DNA from: Kibdelosporangium philippinense
GTDB lineage: Bacteria; Actinomycetota; Actinomycetes; Mycobacteriales; Pseudonocardiaceae
DNA length: 64,000 bases
Assembly: GCF_021390435.2 (NCBI RefSeq)
Contig: NZ_JAJVCN010000005.1
Location: 124,001-188,000 of the forward strand
Direction: 5' to 3'
The notes beneath the pieces were generated by a model. That model was not told where the DNA came from. It made no database searches and was given only the letters and a program-made list of their open reading frames with translations. The translations under genes were made by a program, and so were the position numbers. Below are positions 8,970 through 18,689 of this stretch, in pieces. Positions within the stretch are counted from its first letter, which is position 1. Every line of letters begins with the position of its first letter.

Positions 8970-10088
8970 GTGGCCGGTACCGCACCGGGTGGAGCCGCCC
9001 GATCATCCGAGAATCCCCTCAACGGGAAGAACGGCTCGGTGGACCAGTCGCAGTCCACCCTCTCGTCAGACCAGACCGGTCATGCGGCGCAATCCAGGTT
9101 CTCCGTGCCCGAATCGGCGCTGTTGTCGCTGCTCGGCTCGCGCGATGAGAATCTCCGTGTCGTCGAGGAACTCGTTACCGCGGACGTGCATGTCCGCGGC
9201 AACGAGGTCACGTTGTCGGGCACACCGGCCGACGTGGCGTTCGCTGAGCGGGTCTTCGCCGAACTGGCCACCCTCGCGGGCAGCGGGCAGCCGCTGACCG
9301 CGGACGCCGTCCGGCGCAGCGTCGCGATGCTTTCGGCAGGCACAGCCGAATCTCCTGCCGAGGTGCTCAGCCTGGACATCCTGTCCCGGCGTGGCCGCAC
9401 CATCCGGCCGAAGACGCTGAACCAGAAGCACTACGTCGACGCGATCGACAAGCACACCGTCGTGTTCGGCATCGGCCCGGCCGGTACCGGCAAGACGTAC
9501 TTGGCGATGGCGAAGGCCGTGCAGGCGTTGCAAGCCAAGCAGGTCAACCGGATCATCCTGACCCGGCCTGCGGTCGAGGCGGGTGAGCGGCTTGGCTACC
9601 TGCCCGGCACGCTCTACGAGAAGATCGACCCGTACCTGCGTCCGCTGTACGACGCGCTGCACGACATGGTCGACCCCGAGTCGATCCCTCGGCTGACCCA
9701 GGCGGGCACGATCGAGGTCGCCCCGCTGGCGTACATGCGTGGCCGCACGCTCAACGACGCGTTCATCATCCTCGACGAGGCGCAGAACACCACGCCGGAA
9801 CAGATGAAGATGTTCCTGACCAGGCTGGGGTTCTCGTCCAAGATCGTGGTCACCGGTGACGTCACCCAGGTCGACCTGCCGGGTGGGCAGCGTTCCGGCC
9901 TCAAGGTCGTCCGGGAGATCCTCGACGGCGTCGAAGATGTCCACTTCTCCATCCTGACCAGTGCGGACGTCGTCCGGCACAAGCTGGTCGCGGACATCGT
10001 GGACGCGTACGAGCGCTGGCAGGCGACCGAGGACGAGACCGAGATCCGCAAGCCACGCACCGGGAGTGACCACCGCCGTGGTCGATGA
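8970..10088 (+). CDS. phoH: PhoH-family ATPase
   Basis: 372 residues from GTG 8970; a GTG at 9039 would give a shorter form closer to many homologues. Walker A is GPAGTGKT (about 169-176) and Walker B is IILDEAQN (about 266-273), followed by ILTRPAVEAGERLG-type PhoH core segments. The N-terminal 140 residues hold a KH-like region seen in PhoH/YbeZ proteins. The product is a cytoplasmic RNA-associated ATPase that works with YbeY in RNA metabolism, and ybeY follows directly (13 bases), supporting that pairing. Confidence 0.95.
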   Translation: MAGTAPGGAARSSENPLNGKNGSVDQSQSTLSSDQTGHAAQSRFSVPESALLSLLGSRDENLRVVEELVTADVHVRGNEVTLSGTPADVAFAERVFAELATLAGSGQPLTADAVRRSVAMLSAGTAESPAEVLSLDILSRRGRTIRPKTLNQKHYVDAIDKHTVVFGIGPAGTGKTYLAMAKAVQALQAKQVNRIILTRPAVEAGERLGYLPGTLYEKIDPYLRPLYDALHDMVDPESIPRLTQAGTIEVAPLAYMRGRTLNDAFIILDEAQNTTPEQMKMFLTRLGFSSKIVVTGDVTQVDLPGGQRSGLKVVREILDGVEDVHFSILTSADVVRHKLVADIVDAYERWQATEDETEIRKPRTGSDHRRGR

Positions 10089-10101
10089 GGGTTAAGCACA
10101 C

Positions 10102-10650
10102 GTGAGTATCGAAATCGCAAACGAATCCGGTGTGGCGGTCGACGACGCGACGATCGTCGCCGCCGCCCGGTTCGCCCTTGACCGGATGGGCGTCAGCAGG
10201 CTCGCCGAGCTGTCGATCATGCTCGTCGACCTCGACGTCATGGCCGACCTGCACGAGCGCTGGATGGAACTGCCCGGTCCGACCGACGTGATGGCGTTCC
10301 CGCAGGACGAGCTGGACTCGGTGCGCCGCCCGGACGCCTCCGAGGCGGGCCCGGCGCTGCTGGGCGACATCGTGCTGTGCCCGGCGTTCGCCAAGGACCA
10401 GGCCCGCAAAGCCGGCCACAGCCTGCTGGACGAGCTGCACCTGCTGACCGTGCACGGCTGCCTGCACCTGCTCGGCTACGACCACGCCGAGCCCGCTGAG
10501 GAACGCGAGATGTTCTCGCTGCAGAACCGGATCCTCGCGGACTTCCGGGTGGCGAGGGCCGAGGCAAGACGGCTGGCAGTCCAGCGTTCCGCCGACGACA
10601 AGGTGCTCGGTGCGGTGGGACTGGACGAGCCCAAACGCCCCAATAACTGA
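10102..10650 (+). CDS. ybeY: Endoribonuclease YbeY, rRNA maturation factor
   Basis: 182 residues, slightly longer than enterobacterial YbeY because of a C-terminal extension. The zinc site HGCLHLLGYDH supplies His 118, 122 and 128, the defining motif of the UPF0054/YbeY family. It trims the 3' end of 16S rRNA and takes part in ribosome quality control. It sits between phoH and the CNNM/CorC-type gene, an order conserved in actinobacteria, and starts at a GTG. Confidence 0.96.
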   Translation: MSIEIANESGVAVDDATIVAAARFALDRMGVSRLAELSIMLVDLDVMADLHERWMELPGPTDVMAFPQDELDSVRRPDASEAGPALLGDIVLCPAFAKDQARKAGHSLLDELHLLTVHGCLHLLGYDHAEPAEEREMFSLQNRILADFRVARAEARRLAVQRSADDKVLGAVGLDEPKRPNN

Positions 10651-10664
10651 ATCGAGGCCCCGCG

Positions 10665-11978
10665 GTGACGTCGAACTCCGCCACCTTGCTGGTAGTCGCG
10701 GTGTTGCTGGTGCTGTTCGCGGGACTGTTCGCCGCGGCCGACGCGGCGTTGAGCGCGGTGTCACGGGCGCGCGTGGAAGGCCTGGCCAGGGCTGGCCGGG
10801 CTGGGGCGAAACAGCTGCTGTACGTCGTGGCCGACCGGCCCCGGCACGTGAACCTGTTGTTGCTGCTGCGGTTGACGTGCGAGCTCGTGGCCACAGTGCT
10901 GTTCACGGTGGCGTGCCTGAACTTGATTCAGCCGGACGGCTTGGCTGTCCTGATCGCCGGTGTCGGCATGGTTGTCGTGTCGTACGTGTTGGTCGGCGTC
11001 GGACCGAGGACTCTTGGCCGTCAGCACCCGTACGCGGTCGGCCTCGTGGCTGCCGCGCCTGTCCGCGCGCTTGGTTTGGTGCTCGGGCCGTTGAGTCGCC
11101 TGCTCATCGTCATCGGTAACGCGATCACGCCGGGCCGTGGCTTCCGCGAGGGCCCGTTCTCGTCCGAAGTGGAGCTTCGGGAACTGGTTGACCTGGCGCA
11201 GGAACGCGGCGTGGTCGACGAGGACGAGCGGGAGATGATCCACTCGGTCTTCGAGCTGCGGGCGACTATCGCGCGTGAGGTCATGGTGCCTCGTACCGAG
11301 ATCATCTGGATCGAGCAGGCCAAATCCGTGAGGCAAGCGCTTGCGCTGTCGCTGCGCACCGGGTTCACGCGGCTGCCGGTGATCGGCGAGAGCGTCGACG
11401 ACATCGTCGGCGTGGTGAACCTCAAAGACCTGGTGCAGGGCGGCTTGGAAGGCGACTCGGCGCGCCCGGTGCAGGACCTGATGCGGTCAGCCGAGTTCGT
11501 CCCGGACACCAAACGCCTTGACGACCTGCTCAAAGAGATGCAGCTGTCGCGTAACCACATGGCGATCGCGGTCGACGAATACGGCGGCACCGCGGGCCTG
11601 CTGACCATCGAGGACATCATCGAGGAGATCGTCGGCGAGATCACCGACGAATCGGACACCGACGACCGCCCGCCGATCGAGCACCTCGAAGACGGCGCCG
11701 TACGCGTCAGCGCGCGGTTGCCCGTCGAAGACCTCGGCGAGTTGTTCGGCGCGGAGTTCGACGACCTTGACGTGGAGACCGTCGGCGGCCTGCTGGCGCA
11801 AAGCCTCGGCCGCGTGCCGCTGCCCGGCGCCGAAGCCGAGGTCGCGGGGCTGCGGATGCGGGCAGAGGGCGGTAAGGACAATCGTGGCCGGATGCGCATC
11901 ACGACCGTCGTGGTCTGCCGTGCGGCCAAGTCGCTTGACGAGGTACCGGTGAAGGAAGGGAGCGGCGAGCGTGGCTGA
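10665..11978 (+). CDS. CNNM/CorC-type membrane protein with CBS domains (hemolysin family)
   Basis: 437 residues. The N-terminal DUF21 domain contains about four hydrophobic segments (from VVAVLLVLFAGLFAAADAAL onward). A CBS pair follows at about 205-325, with the TRLPVIGESVDDIVGVVNLKD pattern split over the first repeat and VDEYGGTAGLLTIEDIIEEI in the second. A CorC/HlyC C-terminal domain ends the protein. The family is linked to magnesium or cobalt transport and resistance. GTG start, 14 bases after ybeY; its end overlaps the next gene by eight bases, so it belongs to the phoH-era operon. Confidence 0.92.
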   Translation: MTSNSATLLVVAVLLVLFAGLFAAADAALSAVSRARVEGLARAGRAGAKQLLYVVADRPRHVNLLLLLRLTCELVATVLFTVACLNLIQPDGLAVLIAGVGMVVVSYVLVGVGPRTLGRQHPYAVGLVAAAPVRALGLVLGPLSRLLIVIGNAITPGRGFREGPFSSEVELRELVDLAQERGVVDEDEREMIHSVFELRATIAREVMVPRTEIIWIEQAKSVRQALALSLRTGFTRLPVIGESVDDIVGVVNLKDLVQGGLEGDSARPVQDLMRSAEFVPDTKRLDDLLKEMQLSRNHMAIAVDEYGGTAGLLTIEDIIEEIVGEITDESDTDDRPPIEHLEDGAVRVSARLPVEDLGELFGAEFDDLDVETVGGLLAQSLGRVPLPGAEAEVAGLRMRAEGGKDNRGRMRITTVVVCRAAKSLDEVPVKEGSGERG

Positions 11979-12294
11979 GCTCGACCCGGAGGACAGCAAG
12001 ATCATCACGCTGGCGCGGTCGGCGCGGGCTCGGACAGGCGCGGCCGAAGGCGCGGCAGTGCGCGACACCATGGGCCGGACGTACTCCGCGTGCACGGTCG
12101 CGCTGCCGTCGTTGAAGCTCACGGCCCTGCAGGCTGCTGTTGCGGCCGCCGTAGCCAGTGGCGCAGACGGTCTCGAGGCGGCCGCCGTCGTGACGGACGC
12201 GGACTCGGTGGACGCCGAGTCGCTCGCGGCCGTGCACGATATGACGCCCACGGCGCCCGTCTTGCGTGCCAATGCCAAGGGTGAGCTGCCGTAA
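11971..12294 (+). CDS. Cytidine-deaminase-like conserved protein
   Basis: 107 residues. Orthologue by position of the small gene between the CBS protein and era in mycobacteria (Rv2365c type). The fold signature VRDTMGRTYSACTVALPSLKLTALQAAVAAAVASGA resembles the start of cytidine deaminases, but the catalytic HAE/CAE and PCxxC zinc motifs are absent, so enzymatic deamination is unlikely. GTG start with a GGAAGGGAG ribosome-binding site inside the end of the preceding gene. Function unknown; probably co-transcribed with era. Confidence 0.8.
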   Translation: MAELDPEDSKIITLARSARARTGAAEGAAVRDTMGRTYSACTVALPSLKLTALQAAVAAAVASGADGLEAAAVVTDADSVDAESLAAVHDMTPTAPVLRANAKGELP

Positions 12295-12308
12295 GCGACA
12301 ATGGGCCG

Positions 12309-13214
12309 GTGAACATTCCCGACGGCCACCGGTCAGGTTTCGCGTGCTTCGTGGGTCGCCCGAACGCGGGCAAGTCCACACTGACCAACGCGCTGGTCGG
12401 TACCAAGGTCGCGATCACGTCGAGCAAGCCGCAGACCACGAGGCACGCCATCCGTGGCATCGTGCACCGGCCGGACGCCCAGCTGGTCATTGTGGACACA
12501 CCCGGCCTGCACCGGCCCCGCACCCTGCTCGGCCAGCGGCTCAACGACATCGTCATGTCGACGTGGTCCGAAGTGGACGTCATCGGCTTCTGCCTGCCAG
12601 CCGACCAGAAGATCGGGCCGGGTGACCGGTTCATCGCACAGCAGCTGGCGAAGGTGTCCAAGCGGACGCCGGTGATCGGCGTGATTACCAAGACCGACCT
12701 CACGACGCCGGCCCAGATCGCCGAACAGCTGGTGGCCGCGCAGTCCCTGATGGAGTTCGCCGAGTTCATCCCGGTGTCGGCTGTGAACGGTTTCCAGGTC
12801 GAGCAGCTCAGCGACGTGCTGGTGGCGAAGCTGCCGGACGGCCCGCCGCTGTACCCCGAGGGCGAGCTGACCGACGAGCCCGAGGTGACCCTGGTCGCCG
12901 AACTCGTCCGCGAGGCCGCGCTGGAGGGCGTGCGCGACGAGCTGCCGCACTCGATCGCCGTGGTGGTCGAGGAGATGAAGTTCCGTGAAGGCCGCGACGA
13001 CCTGATCGACGTGTACGCGGAGCTGTTCGTGGAGCGCCCGAGCCAGAAGGGCATCATCCTGGGGCACAAGGGCGAGCGGCTCAAGAAGGTCGGCACGGCC
13101 GCGCGAACCCAGATCGAGGCGCTGCTCGGCGCCAAGGTGTACCTTGACCTGCACGTGAAGGTCGCCAAGGACTGGCAGCGTGACCCGAAACAGTTGCGGC
13201 GGCTGGGTTTCTGA
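12309..13214 (+). CDS. era: GTPase Era
   Basis: 301 residues, standard length. Guanine-nucleotide motifs: G1 GRPNAGKS at 16-23, G3 DTPG at 63-66 and G4 TKTD at 127-130. The C-terminal KH domain shows ILGHKGERLKKVGTAAR. Era binds the 3' end of 16S rRNA and assists 30S subunit maturation, functionally close to YbeY encoded upstream. GTG start; the stop overlaps the ATG of the RDD gene (TGATG). Confidence 0.97.
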   Translation: MNIPDGHRSGFACFVGRPNAGKSTLTNALVGTKVAITSSKPQTTRHAIRGIVHRPDAQLVIVDTPGLHRPRTLLGQRLNDIVMSTWSEVDVIGFCLPADQKIGPGDRFIAQQLAKVSKRTPVIGVITKTDLTTPAQIAEQLVAAQSLMEFAEFIPVSAVNGFQVEQLSDVLVAKLPDGPPLYPEGELTDEPEVTLVAELVREAALEGVRDELPHSIAVVVEEMKFREGRDDLIDVYAELFVERPSQKGIILGHKGERLKKVGTAARTQIEALLGAKVYLDLHVKVAKDWQRDPKQLRRLGF

Positions 13215-13666
13215 TGCTCGGCAGGCACCGCAAGGACGTGCGGACGGCGGAGGTCGGTGACGGCGAGGTTCCGTTAGCCACGCTCGGCGGCCGGATCGTC
13301 GCGCGCCTTGCCGATTTCCTGATCCTGGTGGTCCCGATCTACGTCGTGCTCGGCTTCGTGCTGCCGGACGACACAGGGACCGTGATCTTGATTGCCCTGC
13401 TCGGAATGGTCGTCTACGACACGTTGTCGGCCGCGCGGAACGGGACGACGCCGGGCAAGCGGATGGCGCGGATCAAGATCGTCCGTGTCGACACCGGCGC
13501 CCCGCCAGGATTTCTGCGCGCGTTCGCCCGCGGTCTTCTTGCGCTGCCGCTGAGTGTGATGCCCGCGCTGACCGCGTTGTTCGACGAACGGACGCATCGA
13601 GGCGGACATGACCGGGTGGCGGGCACCATCGTGATCGCCGACCTAGGTGCGATAATCGGCGAGTGA
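13214..13666 (+). CDS. RDD-family small membrane protein
   Basis: 150 residues with the RDD-type core: LGGRIVARLADFLILVVPIYVVL, split here by the Arg-Asp pair, then a second hydrophobic segment and GTTPGKRMARIKIVR, the characteristic post-helix motif. Three membrane segments are likely. Function of the family is not established. It overlaps era upstream and recO downstream by short stop/start overlaps, making it part of the same transcription unit. Confidence 0.85.
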   Translation: MLGRHRKDVRTAEVGDGEVPLATLGGRIVARLADFLILVVPIYVVLGFVLPDDTGTVILIALLGMVVYDTLSAARNGTTPGKRMARIKIVRVDTGAPPGFLRAFARGLLALPLSVMPALTALFDERTHRGGHDRVAGTIVIADLGAIIGE

Positions 13667-14400
13667 CCCTGTACCGCGACACCGGCGTTGTGCTGCGGGT
13701 GCAGAAGCTCGGTGAAGCCGACCGGATCATCACGCTGATCACCCGTCGGCACGGGAAGCTGCGCGCGGTGGCCAAAGGCATCCGCCGGACAAGCTCGCGG
13801 TTCGGCGCACGCCTCGAACCGTTCTGCCATGTCGACGTGCAGTGCTACACCGGGCGAACCCTCGACGTGATCACCCAGGTCGAGACGATCGACGCCTTCG
13901 CGCCACGCCTGGTCGACGACTACCAGCGCTACACAGCGGGGTGTGCGGTCCTTGAGACAGCGGAGCGCCTCTCGGCCGAAGAAGGCGAGCCCGTGATGCG
14001 GCTCTACATGCTGGTCGCGGGCTGCTTACGGGCTCTGTCGGCTGGCGAGCGTGACCCGTCGCTGCTGCTCGACGCCTTCCTGATGCGCGCGATGGCCTTC
14101 GCGGGCTGGGCGCCAGCGGTGTTCGAATGCGCGAAATGCGGCACACCTGGCCCGCATCAGTCGTTCAGCGTGCCCGCGGGCGGCGCGGTGTGTCCCGTGT
14201 GTCGTCCACCTGGTTCCGCCAGCCCGGCTCAGGACACGTTTGTGCTGATGGACGCCCTCATGCACGGCGTGTGGGACACCGCGGACCAGTCGACATCGTC
14301 GGCCCGTCGTGAGGCCAGCGGCCTTGTCGCCGCCCACCTGCAATGGCACCTTGAACGCCAGTTGCGTTCCCTTCCCCTGGTCGAGCGTAAATCTCACTGA
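13663..14400 (+). CDS. recO: DNA repair protein RecO
   Basis: 245 residues. The N-terminal OB-fold (about 1-80) begins LYRDTGVVLRVQKLGEADRI, a family hallmark. The helical C-terminal domain contains CAKCG and CPVC zinc-binding pairs. RecO mediates RecA loading onto SSB-coated DNA in the RecFOR pathway. GTG start overlapping the RDD gene stop. In mycobacteria recO is followed by uppS; here the broken synthetase gene has been inserted between them. Confidence 0.95.
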   Translation: MTLYRDTGVVLRVQKLGEADRIITLITRRHGKLRAVAKGIRRTSSRFGARLEPFCHVDVQCYTGRTLDVITQVETIDAFAPRLVDDYQRYTAGCAVLETAERLSAEEGEPVMRLYMLVAGCLRALSAGERDPSLLLDAFLMRAMAFAGWAPAVFECAKCGTPGPHQSFSVPAGGAVCPVCRPPGSASPAQDTFVLMDALMHGVWDTADQSTSSARREASGLVAAHLQWHLERQLRSLPLVERKSH

Positions 14401-14471
14401 CGCAACTTCCCGCGCGCCCGTTCGTCTTTATCAGTGGGATTTCCACAGGTGAGGTTTTTAAAGGGGTAGTA

Positions 14472-17304
14472 ATGAACGGGCGAACGCTGGTCGACATTCT
14501 TACGGCGACGACCCTGGCTTTTCCGGATGCTCCGGCCCTGGCGGACGAGAACGTTTGCCTGACCTACCGTGAACTATCCGACCAGGTGCACGTGCTTGTG
14601 GACCGGTTGGCGGCAGCTGGAGTGACAGTGGGGGACCGCGTCGGTATCCGCATTCCCTCCGGAACCTGCGACCTTTACCTTGGCATCCTGGCGGCATTGT
14701 CCGCACTGCCCAGCGTTTCAGCTGCTGCGTGTGCCGTGCACAAGACCGCGACCGGCGCACCGGTGCTTGTTGGCTACGTCGTGCCAACCGACACGTTCGA
14801 CGAGGCGTACGCCCGCGAGATCCTGACCCGTCAGTTGCCTGCGGGTTTGGTGCCACGCCTGGTCGAATTGCCTGCGCTGCCCATGAAAACCTCCGGCAAG
14901 GTCGATCGCGGCGCGCTCCCATGGCCACTGAATACGGCTGTTGAGCCGTTCCAGACGCCGACCGAGGAATGGCTCGGTTCGCAGTGGGCTCTCGTGCTGG
15001 GTGTCCAGGCCGGGCGCAGCGACCATTTCTTCGCCCTCGGTGGTGGCAGCCTGGCCGCGGCCCGCCTGGTTTCCTTGGTACGCAAGCGTTTCCCCACAGT
15101 CTCGGTGCCCGATGTGTACCAGCGCCCGGATTTGCCCGAGATGGCCGCGTGGCTCGACAGCCTGCACGTGGACGAGCCCGCGGAACGCACGGTCCTGCCA
15201 ACCCCGCGGCACGCCGGGATGGTGCAGGCGGCCGTGCAGTTCGTGCTGTTCACCGTGACCGGCGTGAAATGGGTGCTCGCGCTGATGATCCTCAACGACC
15301 TGATCGACCTGGTGGACCCGGACCCGTGGGCGCCGGAGACATCGTGGTGGATCGTGCTCGGCATCTGGATCGCGCTGGTGAGCCCCATCGGCCGCCTTGG
15401 CATCGTTTACGCCGGGACCCGTCTACTGCGCCGTGGCATCACCCCGGGCGAACATCCGCGCGGCGGCCGCGTGCACCTGCGGTTGTGGACACTCGAACGG
15501 ATCGCGGTCACCTTCGGCATGTCCGGCTTCACCGGAACCCATTGGGCGTCTAGGTACGCCCGAGTCCTTGGCAGCACGGTCGGCGAGGGCGTCATCCTGC
15601 ACTCGATGCCGCCGGTAACCGGGCTAGCCGTCTTCGGTGACCGCAGCACAGTAGAACCCGAAGTCGACCTCGCAGGCTGGTGGCTCGACGGCGACGTATT
15701 GCACGTAGGCGCCATCCATATCGGCGCGGACGCACGTATCGGCGCCCGCAGCACGGTGGCTGCCGGGAGCACGAATCGGCGACGGCGCGGAGATCCTGCC
15801 GGGCTCGTGCGTCACCACAACAGTGCCAGCCGGTCGCCGCTACGCCGGGACGCCCTTGCACGACGTCGGCGTGGCAGGGGAGGACTGGCCAGCGCCACGA
15901 AGCGACCGTGCTCGCCGATGGAACCTCGTGTACACGGCGTCGCTGATCGGCCTCGCAGCATTGCCCGTAATGATGTCCATTCCGTGGATGCTGCTTGCTT
16001 ACTACGTGATCCAAGACGACGACACGTTGAGCGCGGCCGTGACACACCTGCTGCTTGTCGTTCCAATTGCGACTGTGGGCGCTGTGCTCATGTATGCCTC
16101 AGTTGTCGTGTTGTTGGTGCGACTCGCCGGGTTGGGCATCGCCGATGGTATGTACCCAGCGCGAGGACGCGTGGCCTGGTGCGTGTGGCTCACAGACAGG
16201 CTCGTCCGTAGCTCCCGCGTCAACCTGTTCCCGTTGTATGCCAGCCTCGCCACCCCAACCTGGTTGCGCGCGCTCGGCGCACACATCGGCCGTAACGTAG
16301 AAGCCTCCACAGTGGTCACATTGCCCCGCCTGACCCGGGTCAACGACGGCAGTTTCCTCGCCGACGACGGCCTACTGGCGCCATTCGAATCCCACGGAGG
16401 CTGGCTGCGCCTCGGCCATGTACAGGTCGGCGAACGCGCTTTCCTTGGTAACTCAGGCATCCTCGGCCCAGGCCGTACCGTCCCTGACCGCGCGTTGGTC
16501 GGCGTGCTCTCCTCCGCACCGGACGTCGCATGCCCAGGCTCATCCTGGCTAGGACGCCCAGCAATCGAGTTGCCCAGAGTTGCAGAAACCGGCGATACAG
16601 CGCGCACATTCGAACCCCCACGCCGCCTCATACTCGCCCGCGCGGCCGTCGAATCGTGCCGCGTGGTGCCCATCGTGCTCAGCGCTTTGCTGGGAGCGAT
16701 GGCGCTGGCCGTGCTCGACGAAATCGACTTCGACCTCGGCCTAGGTATGACCCTGGCGGTCAGCGGTGTGGTGCTCGCTTTCGTCGGCGTGCTCGCCTGC
16801 GCGGTGACCACTGTGGCCAAATGGCTGCTCGTCGGCCGATTCCGGCCCGGACAACACCCGCTCTGGAGCTCGTTCGTGTGGCGCAACGAGTTGTTCGACT
16901 GCTTCGTGGAACTGCTCGCCGTGCAATGGTTCGTACGCAGCTCCCCAGGCACACCATGGCTGAACACCTGGCTACGCAGCCTCGGCGCCAGGATCGGCCG
17001 AGGCGTGTGGATAGAGACGCACTGGCTCCCCGAGAGCGACCTCGTGCACGTGGACGCCGGTGCATCGGTGAACCGAGGCTGCGTACTGCAGACGCACCTG
17101 TTCCACGACCGGCTGATGCGCCTGGACCACGTCCGGATCGCCGGCGGAGCCACCCTCGGCCCGAACAGTATCGCCCTGCCAGGGTCGACGGTCGGCACCG
17201 CGACCACCGTCGGCCCGGTGTCGCTCGTGATGCGCGGCGAAGACCTGCCCGGTCGAAGCCGGTGGCTCGGCAATCCGGTCCGATCCTGGGAGCAAGAGCC
17301 CTGA
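14472..17304 (+). pseudogene. Broken Pls/PosA-family nonribosomal peptide synthetase (adenylation core deleted, +1 frameshift)
   Basis: Begins like an adenylation domain (LVDILTATTLAFPDAPALAD, YRELSDQV) and within about 80 residues jumps from the early ...LGILAAL segment straight to the end of an A domain (VGYVVP..., MKTSGKVDRGALPWPL). Roughly 300-350 residues with the substrate-binding and ATP-binding motifs are therefore missing in frame. A carrier domain follows (FFALGGGSLAAARLV), then membrane segments and hexapeptide-repeat parts typical of epsilon-poly-lysine-synthetase-like Pls proteins. At 15774-15775 an extra A shifts the frame: deleting it gives ...AAGSTIGDGAEILPG and joins to the second frame that runs to 17304. 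The ATG at 14472 has an AAAGGGG ribosome-binding site. Two independent lesions suggest decay. Confidence 0.8.
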
Positions 17305-17460
17305 TCGATGCACGAATGGCGATATCTTCACCGGGCATTTGTTGGCGGCGAGATCCCGCCATCACGGCCGGCCCGGTCTGCCCGACCGGTCCGTCCGGCG
17401 GGTGGCTATGGGTGAGTACCTTGTTGGTGCCCGTGTTCGCATCTTTAAGGAGCAGTTTCG

Positions 17461-18273
17461 TTGCTTCGCCGACGCCGTGATCGCGAGCGGCCCGAGTTTC
17501 GCCAGCCGGACCCGCACCCGTCCGGCGCCAAGCCGCCCGTGCTCGACCAGGTCCCCGCGCACGTCGCCGTCGTCATGGACGGCAATGGGCGCTGGGCAAA
17601 CCAGCGTGGCCTGCCGCGTACCGAAGGCCACAAGCGCGGCGAGGAAGTCGTGCTCGACGTGGTCAAAGGCTGTATCGAGATCGGCGTGAAGTGGCTGTCG
17701 GTCTACGCCTTCTCCACCGAGAACTGGAAGCGCAGCCCCGACGAGGTCCGCTTCCTGATGAACTTCAACCGTGACGTCATCCACCGCCGGGTCGACGAAC
17801 TCGACGCACTGGGTGTGCACGTCCGCTGGGCAGGCAGGCTGCCCAAGTTGTGGCGCAGCGTGGTCAACGAGCTCAAGATCGCCGACGAGCGCACCAAGGA
17901 CAACGATGTGCTCAACCTGACCATGTGCGTCAACTACGGCGGCCGCGCGGAGATCGCCGACGCCACCAAGCAGATCGCCAAACTCGTCGCCGAGGGCAAG
18001 CTCAACCCCGACCGGATCGACGAGCGGACCATCGCCAAGTACATGTACCAGCCCGAAATGCCGGACGTGGACCTGTTCATCCGGCCCTCGGGGGAGCAGC
18101 GCACGTCGAACTTCATGCTCTGGCAGTCCGCGTACGCCGAGATGGTCTTCCAGGACATCCTGTGGCCCGACTTCGACCGCCGTGACCTGTGGCGCGCGTG
18201 CGAGGCCTTCGCCAACCGCGACCGTCGGTTCGGTGGCGCCATCGATGCCGCCGCTGCCAAGGAGACGACGTGA
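17461..18273 (+). CDS. uppS: Isoprenyl transferase, polyprenyl diphosphate synthase
   Basis: 270 residues from a TTG at 17461, chosen because AAGGAG lies eight bases upstream and no ATG or GTG fits. The cis-prenyltransferase signature VAVVMDGNGRWANQRGLPR gives catalytic Asp at about 40. C-terminal IRPSGEQRTSNFMLWQSAYAE and the Trp/Asp motif WPDF are also diagnostic. It makes the long-chain (decaprenyl or undecaprenyl) diphosphate carrier for cell-wall synthesis. The next gene starts in its stop codon (GTGA). Confidence 0.95.
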   Translation: MLRRRRDRERPEFRQPDPHPSGAKPPVLDQVPAHVAVVMDGNGRWANQRGLPRTEGHKRGEEVVLDVVKGCIEIGVKWLSVYAFSTENWKRSPDEVRFLMNFNRDVIHRRVDELDALGVHVRWAGRLPKLWRSVVNELKIADERTKDNDVLNLTMCVNYGGRAEIADATKQIAKLVAEGKLNPDRIDERTIAKYMYQPEMPDVDLFIRPSGEQRTSNFMLWQSAYAEMVFQDILWPDFDRRDLWRACEAFANRDRRFGGAIDAAAAKETT

Positions 18274-18689
18274 CCAGCGAAGCCGCGCGAACGGCCGCAC
18301 TGCTGAGCAACGCGAAGGCAGCGCTGGAGCTCTACCACGACATTTTCGTCGACGACGACGGCACGCTGACCTTCCGGCACGGTGACGTGCCGTGTGCCGT
18401 GCAGGCGATGCAGTTGGCCGAAGGGCTCAACGTGCTGAGCGTCCAGTGCGTCGTGGCATGGGACCTGCCGGACTCGCCGGAGATCAGCGCGTCGGTCGCG
18501 GACCGTGGCGGAGAGGCTCTGTTCGGTACACCCGCGGTCGTGCACACTGATCAAGGCATCGACGTGACCCTGCGCTACACGTTTCCTGCGGAGGGTCTTG
18601 ACGTCAACGCGTTGGGCACGTTGTTCATGCTGGTCGTGTCCGGCGCGTCCCAGTTCAGGGCTGACCTAGTGGCGGGATCGCAACGGTGA
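18270..18689 (+). CDS. Conserved hypothetical protein (Rv2360c-like position)
   Basis: 139 residues from a GTG overlapping the uppS stop, with GGAG nine bases upstream. Soluble, acidic, with alternating hydrophobic strands; no catalytic motif seen. The same place beside uppS in mycobacteria is occupied by a small protein of unknown role. Its own stop overlaps the GTG of the permease, so it is translated between uppS and the metal-permease genes. A small binding or chaperone-like fold is possible, but not assignable from sequence alone. Confidence 0.7.
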   Translation: MTSEAARTAALLSNAKAALELYHDIFVDDDGTLTFRHGDVPCAVQAMQLAEGLNVLSVQCVVAWDLPDSPEISASVADRGGEALFGTPAVVHTDQGIDVTLRYTFPAEGLDVNALGTLFMLVVSGASQFRADLVAGSQR

